64,000 bases of DNA from Oscillospiraceae bacterium. Its GTDB lineage: Bacteria; Bacillota; Clostridia; Oscillospirales; Ruminococcaceae. The notes under the pieces are model-generated. The model had not been told where the DNA came from and did not search any database. It was given only the letters and a program-made list of their open reading frames with translations. How positions within the stretch are numbered: position 1 is the stretch's first letter; every line of letters begins with the position of its first letter. The position numbers and the translations under genes were made by a program. This document shows, piece after piece, positions 60,139 through 64,000 of the stretch. Location: assembly GCA_022800935.1 (NCBI GenBank), contig JAAWRH010000003.1, forward strand, positions 62,001 through 126,000. Reading direction: 5' to 3'.

Positions 60139-60926
60139 TGAAAACAATTCTGCACATCTCTGTCCTGGAGCTGGAAAACCTTCTCTGTAAAAAACTGGTA
60201 TGGCTGACAGCGGCGGGGTATGTCCTAGCGGCCCTAACCATCTGCCTGTGTGACAGCCTCCGGCAGAGCTACTTTTACGATGTGGAAAGTCTCCCCATTG
60301 AGCTGACAAACTTTGTCGAGCCCTATTTTCTGGCCACAGCCCTGATTTCCGCCCTGGCCCCTGTCTTCGCGGGGGACCGGGAACAGAACCTGGATCAGCT
60401 TTCCGCCGCCTGCCTGGCGGGGAGAAAAGGGCGGACCGCCGCCAAAATATTGGCCTCGTGCGTCTTCGCGGTGACAATATGCGGCCTGTTCGGGGCAATC
60501 TCCGTTTTGATTCCCGCCGCCTGCGGGCAGTGGGACGGAGGCCTGCCTGTGGAATCCATCGGCGGGGAGCTGGGACTCTCCGGCCGGTGGACGGTTTCCC
60601 GGTATCTTCTGTTCTCCCTTGCCTCCGGGTCTGCCGGATGTGTGATTTTATCCCTTCTGCTGCTGTACATCTCCTGTGCGGCGGCTTCGACGGCGACGGC
60701 CCTCAGCGTGTCGGGGACCGGCATTCTCTTTGAATTCCTGTTTCACCGGTTTTCCTTTTTCACCCTGCTGAAGGAATACAACGTCTGGATGTTTTTAAAG
60801 CCCTACTCCTTCTTCTGTATGAACCTTCTCCCCTTTTCGCCGGTTGTGAACCTGTCTGTACTGTGCGCGGCGGCGGCTCCGGTCTGCGGCCTTGCCGTTT
60901 GGGCGGTTCTCAGGAGAGGAATATAA
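60138..60926 (+). CDS. ABC transporter permease (second)
   Basis: A 262-residue membrane protein with about six helices, starting MKTILHISVLELENLLCKK. It overlaps the first permease by one base (TGATG), so all three transporter genes are coupled. Like its neighbour it has the ABC-2 layout: one helix, an extracellular loop, and a helix bundle. The exported substrate is not known. A strong hairpin follows at 60941-60986. Confidence 0.82.
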   Translation: MKTILHISVLELENLLCKKLVWLTAAGYVLAALTICLCDSLRQSYFYDVESLPIELTNFVEPYFLATALISALAPVFAGDREQNLDQLSAACLAGRKGRTAAKILASCVFAVTICGLFGAISVLIPAACGQWDGGLPVESIGGELGLSGRWTVSRYLLFSLASGSAGCVILSLLLLYISCAAASTATALSVSGTGILFEFLFHRFSFFTLLKEYNVWMFLKPYSFFCMNLLPFSPVVNLSVLCAAAAPVCGLAVWAVLRRGI

Positions 60927-60940
60927 AACCCCAAAGACAG

Positions 60941-60986
60941 AAAGACAGGCTGAACCGCCCAATCAAAACGGTCCAGCCTGTCTTTT
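60941..60986. terminator. Bidirectional terminator after the ABC operon
   Basis: AAAGACAGGCTG (60941-60952) pairs with CAGCCTGTCTTT (60974-60985) around a 21-base loop, with T and A runs on both sides. It serves the convergent serine hydrolase gene as well. Confidence 0.85.
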
Positions 60987-61002
60987 ATTTACATCCTATA
61001 GA

Positions 61003-62439
61003 TTACTTCTTCAAAACTCCCAGATATCCGTTGAGCTTTTCCAGCCGCAGCCCGCCTACCGACTTGATCTGCACCGTCATGGCGTCGGGCAGGAACACGC
61101 ACCGTAATTCGTGCCGGTGAACCTGGTCCGGCAGCTCTATCTGCAAAATGCAGCTGTCATCCGAGGTCCATTTCAGACCCGCCGCCGCGTCCAGACCGGT
61201 AAAGATGTCCGGCCCTCTCCGGAAGCTCCCAATGCCAAAGGGAATGACCCGCTCCCTTCCGTCTTTCACCAGCAGAAGCTCTCCGTCCTCCTCCCGGAAC
61301 CGGAACGCTATCCCGGTGATGCCGTCGCAGCCCTCGTCCAGAACAATCCGCCTGCCGGAAAGTCGGTCCTCCCAGGGAGAGCGCCTGTTCCCGGTCCCCA
61401 GCAGGGAGGCAGAACCGCACACCTTCTCCAGCTTTTCCAGAACGTCAGGATTTTCCGGCAGAGCTTCATCGGACAGGACGGGGTAAATGGTCTCCCATAG
61501 GCTGTCCAGTATCTGCTGCTGGCCGTCCTTATATTCCATGGTGTTGGCGGTGCAGGCGAACACCAGGTCCTTTTCCGGCACAATCACAACGAGCTGCCCG
61601 CCCATTCCAAAGGCGCACCAGCCGTGCCGCGCTTTCCAGAAGTAATATCCGTAACCGGCGCAGCCGTCAAAGGTGGAGTTTCCGCTGGAATTGTCCGAAT
61701 AGGAGGTAAAGGTATCCTCTACCCAGCCCTCTGGCAGGATTCTCTCCCCGTTCCACACCCCGTCCTGGAGATAGAGTTGCCCGAACCGGGCCATGTCCTC
61801 GGTGGTACACCAGATGCCGCTGCCCCCCAGACAGATACCCTTATCGCATTTCTCCCAATAGACGGGGCCCATGCCCAGCTTGTCAAACAGGCGGGGCTTC
61901 AGATATTTATGGACAGTCTGTCCGGTGAGCTTCTGAAGGATGGCGCAGGCCATATGGGTTCCGGTGGTATCGTAGGCGAAGGTGGTCCCGGAGGGATGGG
62001 AGGGCGGGGTGTTCAGAAAGCTGTGTACCCACCTCCCCTTGCTTGTATCGGTGGAGCCGCGGTGGACCGTGCGCATGGTCAGCAGGTCCTGAACGGTCAT
62101 CCGAGCGGTAAAGGGATGGAGCGGTCCGTCGATCTCCTCTGGGAAGAAGTTCGCGGCCTTATCGGAAACGCGGAGCAGTCCCTCCTTTACGGCAATCCCC
62201 ACAGCGGCGGAGGTGACGCTTTTGCTGACCGAATAGATGCGGTGTCTTCCGGAAAGGGTATAGGGGGCATAGGCACACCGGGCGGCGATTTTGCCGTGGC
62301 GCATCAGGAGAAAGCTGTGAAGGCTGACGCGCCGCCGGGATACAGCGGACATAAAGTCCAGGACGGCTTGGGAGGGGCATCCGGCCGCCTCCGGAGACAC
62401 CGCTGGAATTTGATTGTTTTGGTAATGGACTGCCTGCAT
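61003..62439 (-). CDS. Serine hydrolase, beta-lactamase/class C family (cytoplasmic)
   Basis: A 478-residue protein. The SxxK nucleophile motif is YSVSKSVTSAAVG near residue 70, a YxT-type second motif lies in TFAYDTTGTH near 156, and GMGGQLVVIVPEK near 280 marks the third. The C-terminal 130 residues form an extra domain. There is no signal peptide, unlike secreted beta-lactamases or carboxypeptidases, so it more likely acts as an esterase or peptidase inside the cell. ATG 62439 follows AAAGGA by about ten bases. It is a single-gene unit. Confidence 0.85.
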   Translation of the reverse strand: MQAVHYQNNQIPAVSPEAAGCPSQAVLDFMSAVSRRRVSLHSFLLMRHGKIAARCAYAPYTLSGRHRIYSVSKSVTSAAVGIAVKEGLLRVSDKAANFFPEEIDGPLHPFTARMTVQDLLTMRTVHRGSTDTSKGRWVHSFLNTPPSHPSGTTFAYDTTGTHMACAILQKLTGQTVHKYLKPRLFDKLGMGPVYWEKCDKGICLGGSGIWCTTEDMARFGQLYLQDGVWNGERILPEGWVEDTFTSYSDNSSGNSTFDGCAGYGYYFWKARHGWCAFGMGGQLVVIVPEKDLVFACTANTMEYKDGQQQILDSLWETIYPVLSDEALPENPDVLEKLEKVCGSASLLGTGNRRSPWEDRLSGRRIVLDEGCDGITGIAFRFREEDGELLLVKDGRERVIPFGIGSFRRGPDIFTGLDAAAGLKWTSDDSCILQIELPDQVHRHELRCVFLPDAMTVQIKSVGGLRLEKLNGYLGVLKK

Positions 62440-62515
62440 ATGTTTCAAGTCCTTTCATAATTTACTACACAAATAGCAATACAATTTCCCCAGATAAAAC
62501 AGCCTGGAAGGACAA

Positions 62516-64000
62516 TTACAGATAAACTCTGACTTTTTCAGCAAACCCTGCTTTGTCCAATTCTTCCATCATGGCGCGCCTTCTTTTATACGAAACACGC
62601 CATTCTGCCGCTATCGCCTCGGCAAGGGGCCTGCCGCCGGGATATTTGGCGGCCTTTGCCAAGTAGGCTGCCAATTCATAATACGTCTTGCGGTCACAGG
62701 CATTTTCCGCCTGTGATTTCACAAAATTTAAATACATATCCCTGACTTCATCCGGAAATTTGTCCTTTAAAACGCGTTCATATTGGTCCAAAGGGTAGAT
62801 AGATTTGCGGGAAATGATTTCATCCAATAGCTGCCGGTACATTCCCTCTTTTTCCATTAACTCATATCGGAAGGAGCTGTCGGTCTTTTTCAAAAGCAGT
62901 GTACGGTATTTTTCCCATTCCTCCGAGGTGCAGACCTGTTTCAGCTTTAAGACATAGTTCATTTCCAGATAATTTTTTTGAATGACATAGTCGATAAGCT
63001 CCTTTTTATATTTCTCTGTCTGTCCGCAGCTTTGGTACAGTTCCATGAGCTGTTTGCTGTATTTCGCCACCAGCCCGGCATGCCCGCAGTCCAGGCTCTT
63101 ACTTTCCTTTAACAGGCTGATTGCGTCTTTATAACGTGTTTCCTTAACAGCTAAATCAATTTCCCACTGGCGTACATCAGAATATTGATGGTACTTTCCC
63201 ATAAATTTCGCCATCTCGTCTCTGGAACATTCCAGCTGCTCCATCACCTTGAGGCGTTTCATCAGAGCCGACTGAATATCATAATCATTAGACCAGCTGT
63301 TCTGCGGGCCGGACCTTAGCCTTTCTATCCGGCTGTCCAGGAAGTCAAGCTTTTGCAGAAGCTGCTCCTTTTCCGGAAACTCATTCATCCAAAAATCGAT
63401 CAGGCCTTCTTCCAGATAGCTGGCAAGGGAGTCCTCCAAGCAGTCCAGTATCCATTTAAACATTTCCTGCTCTTCCTCTTTGCTGCACTGCTGGAAAATA
63501 CTGCTCCAAATTTGGCAGCAATCCCCGGCAATGGTCATAATGGTTCCGTTGGAATCATCTATCTCCAAGCTGCCCAGCTGTGTATAAACCATTTTGGAAA
63601 CCTCAAAGGCTTCCCGGAACTGCCCTTTCTCTATCAGGACACCAACGCGTCTTTCCAGAAACTTCTCCGCCCGGTGTTCAAAGAAGGACGCATTTTTATA
63701 ATCTATGAATCCGTGTCTGTCGGAGACATCTTCAATAATGGCAAAAAACTCATCCTGAAAGGATTTTATCTGCCAGGGCTCCAGGGATTTTGAATATTTT
63801 GAAAGGAGGGCATTTTGCAGCGATTTATCCTCCTGTGCCAAGGATAAAACCAGGCTGCGGAGTTCCTTTTCAGGGATCAGCGCAATGACGCTGGAAATTC
63901 TGCCACCCTCTTCAGTTACAGCTTTCTCCAGCTCTGGGTCTTCCTCTTCAATGGCATACAGCACTGCCGCCATATGCTTGCAACACTCCCCCTCTGCCGC
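62516..64000 (-). CDS. SWIM zinc finger domain protein (C-terminal part, continues past the window)
   Basis: The frame is open to the window edge. The residues just inside it read GECCKHMAAVLYAIEEE, the end of a SWIM zinc finger (the second Cys-x-His pair) found in bacterial SWIM proteins. The remaining 480 residues are helical, rich in Glu, Lys and Leu, and look like TPR-like helical repeats. The upstream part of the finger lies outside the window. SWIM proteins are often linked to SWF/SNF helicases; the actual partner is not visible. Confidence 0.75.
   Translation of the reverse strand, partial: AAEGECCKHMAAVLYAIEEEDPELEKAVTEEGGRISSVIALIPEKELRSLVLSLAQEDKSLQNALLSKYSKSLEPWQIKSFQDEFFAIIEDVSDRHGFIDYKNASFFEHRAEKFLERRVGVLIEKGQFREAFEVSKMVYTQLGSLEIDDSNGTIMTIAGDCCQIWSSIFQQCSKEEEQEMFKWILDCLEDSLASYLEEGLIDFWMNEFPEKEQLLQKLDFLDSRIERLRSGPQNSWSNDYDIQSALMKRLKVMEQLECSRDEMAKFMGKYHQYSDVRQWEIDLAVKETRYKDAISLLKESKSLDCGHAGLVAKYSKQLMELYQSCGQTEKYKKELIDYVIQKNYLEMNYVLKLKQVCTSEEWEKYRTLLLKKTDSSFRYELMEKEGMYRQLLDEIISRKSIYPLDQYERVLKDKFPDEVRDMYLNFVKSQAENACDRKTYYELAAYLAKAAKYPGGRPLAEAIAAEWRVSYKRRRAMMEELDKAGFAEKVRVYL

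Overview
The window looks like chromosomal DNA of a GC-rich anaerobic Firmicute of class Clostridia, most like gut Oscillospiraceae (Flavonifractor or Pseudoflavonifractor relatives). The evidence is a Firmicutes-type str operon (rpsL-rpsG-fusA-tuf), an IspH fused to S1 domains, spoVG, LPXTG and sortase surface display, strong AAGGAGG ribosome binding sites, and MATE, MarR and RpiR genes typical of gut Clostridia. The lineage is inferred from gene content only. No tRNA, rRNA, CRISPR array or prophage was seen.

Layout. 0-3 kb: a sugar-acid locus on the minus strand (CdaR-type regulator, GntP permease, glycerate kinase cut by the window edge). 3.3-6.1 kb: a minus-strand run of a PLP aminotransferase, a LiaF-like envelope protein and a small membrane protein. 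6.4-11.2 kb, plus strand: small alarmone synthetase, aldo/keto reductase, three tandem overlapping histidine phosphatases, a small membrane protein and rsmA. 11.2-20.1 kb: polysaccharide deacetylase, GH3 beta-glucosidase, leuB with a divergent PfkB-like kinase, a YitT-family protein, aroD overlapping a ketopantoate-reductase-like gene, and a small secreted protein. 20.2-22.2 kb: a FliD-like protein and a CheW with no other flagellar or chemotaxis gene in view. 22.3-23.1 kb: a small graveyard with an IS630 fragment abutting a truncated AAA ATPase, followed by short repeats.

23-31.6 kb holds housekeeping genes: an M23/LysM/G5 cell-wall hydrolase, a pseudouridine synthase and the str operon with well-formed promoters. 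31.7-34.5 kb has a DUF4358-like lipoprotein and two paralogous esterases. 34.5-43 kb carries what I take to be a conserved clostridial block (FAD oxidoreductase, cmk, plsC, ispH-S1). A module of TVP38/DedA-like protein, TetR regulator, radical SAM/SPASM enzyme and a 31-codon leader ORF lies inside that block. 43-46.4 kb: RpiR regulator, spoVG and a MATE transporter.

46.4-54.4 kb is dominated by a roughly 2450-residue cell-wall-anchored protein with its own sortase overlapping its 3' end. It has a signal peptide, a 15-residue tandem repeat, seven Cys/His modules that look metal-binding, a fibro-slime domain, Cna/SpaA-like isopeptide domains, a poly-serine stalk and a VPLTG sorting signal. 54.7-61 kb: a self-regulated MarR-MATE operon, then an ECF sigma factor in an overlapping five-gene operon with a membrane protein and an ABC exporter. 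61-64 kb: a cytoplasmic beta-lactamase-like serine hydrolase and a SWIM zinc-finger protein running off the end.

The points most worth a second look are the Cys/His modules of the giant adhesin, the radical SAM locus with its structured leader and small ORF, the orphan FliD/CheW pair, and a PfkB-fold kinase with altered active-site motifs.
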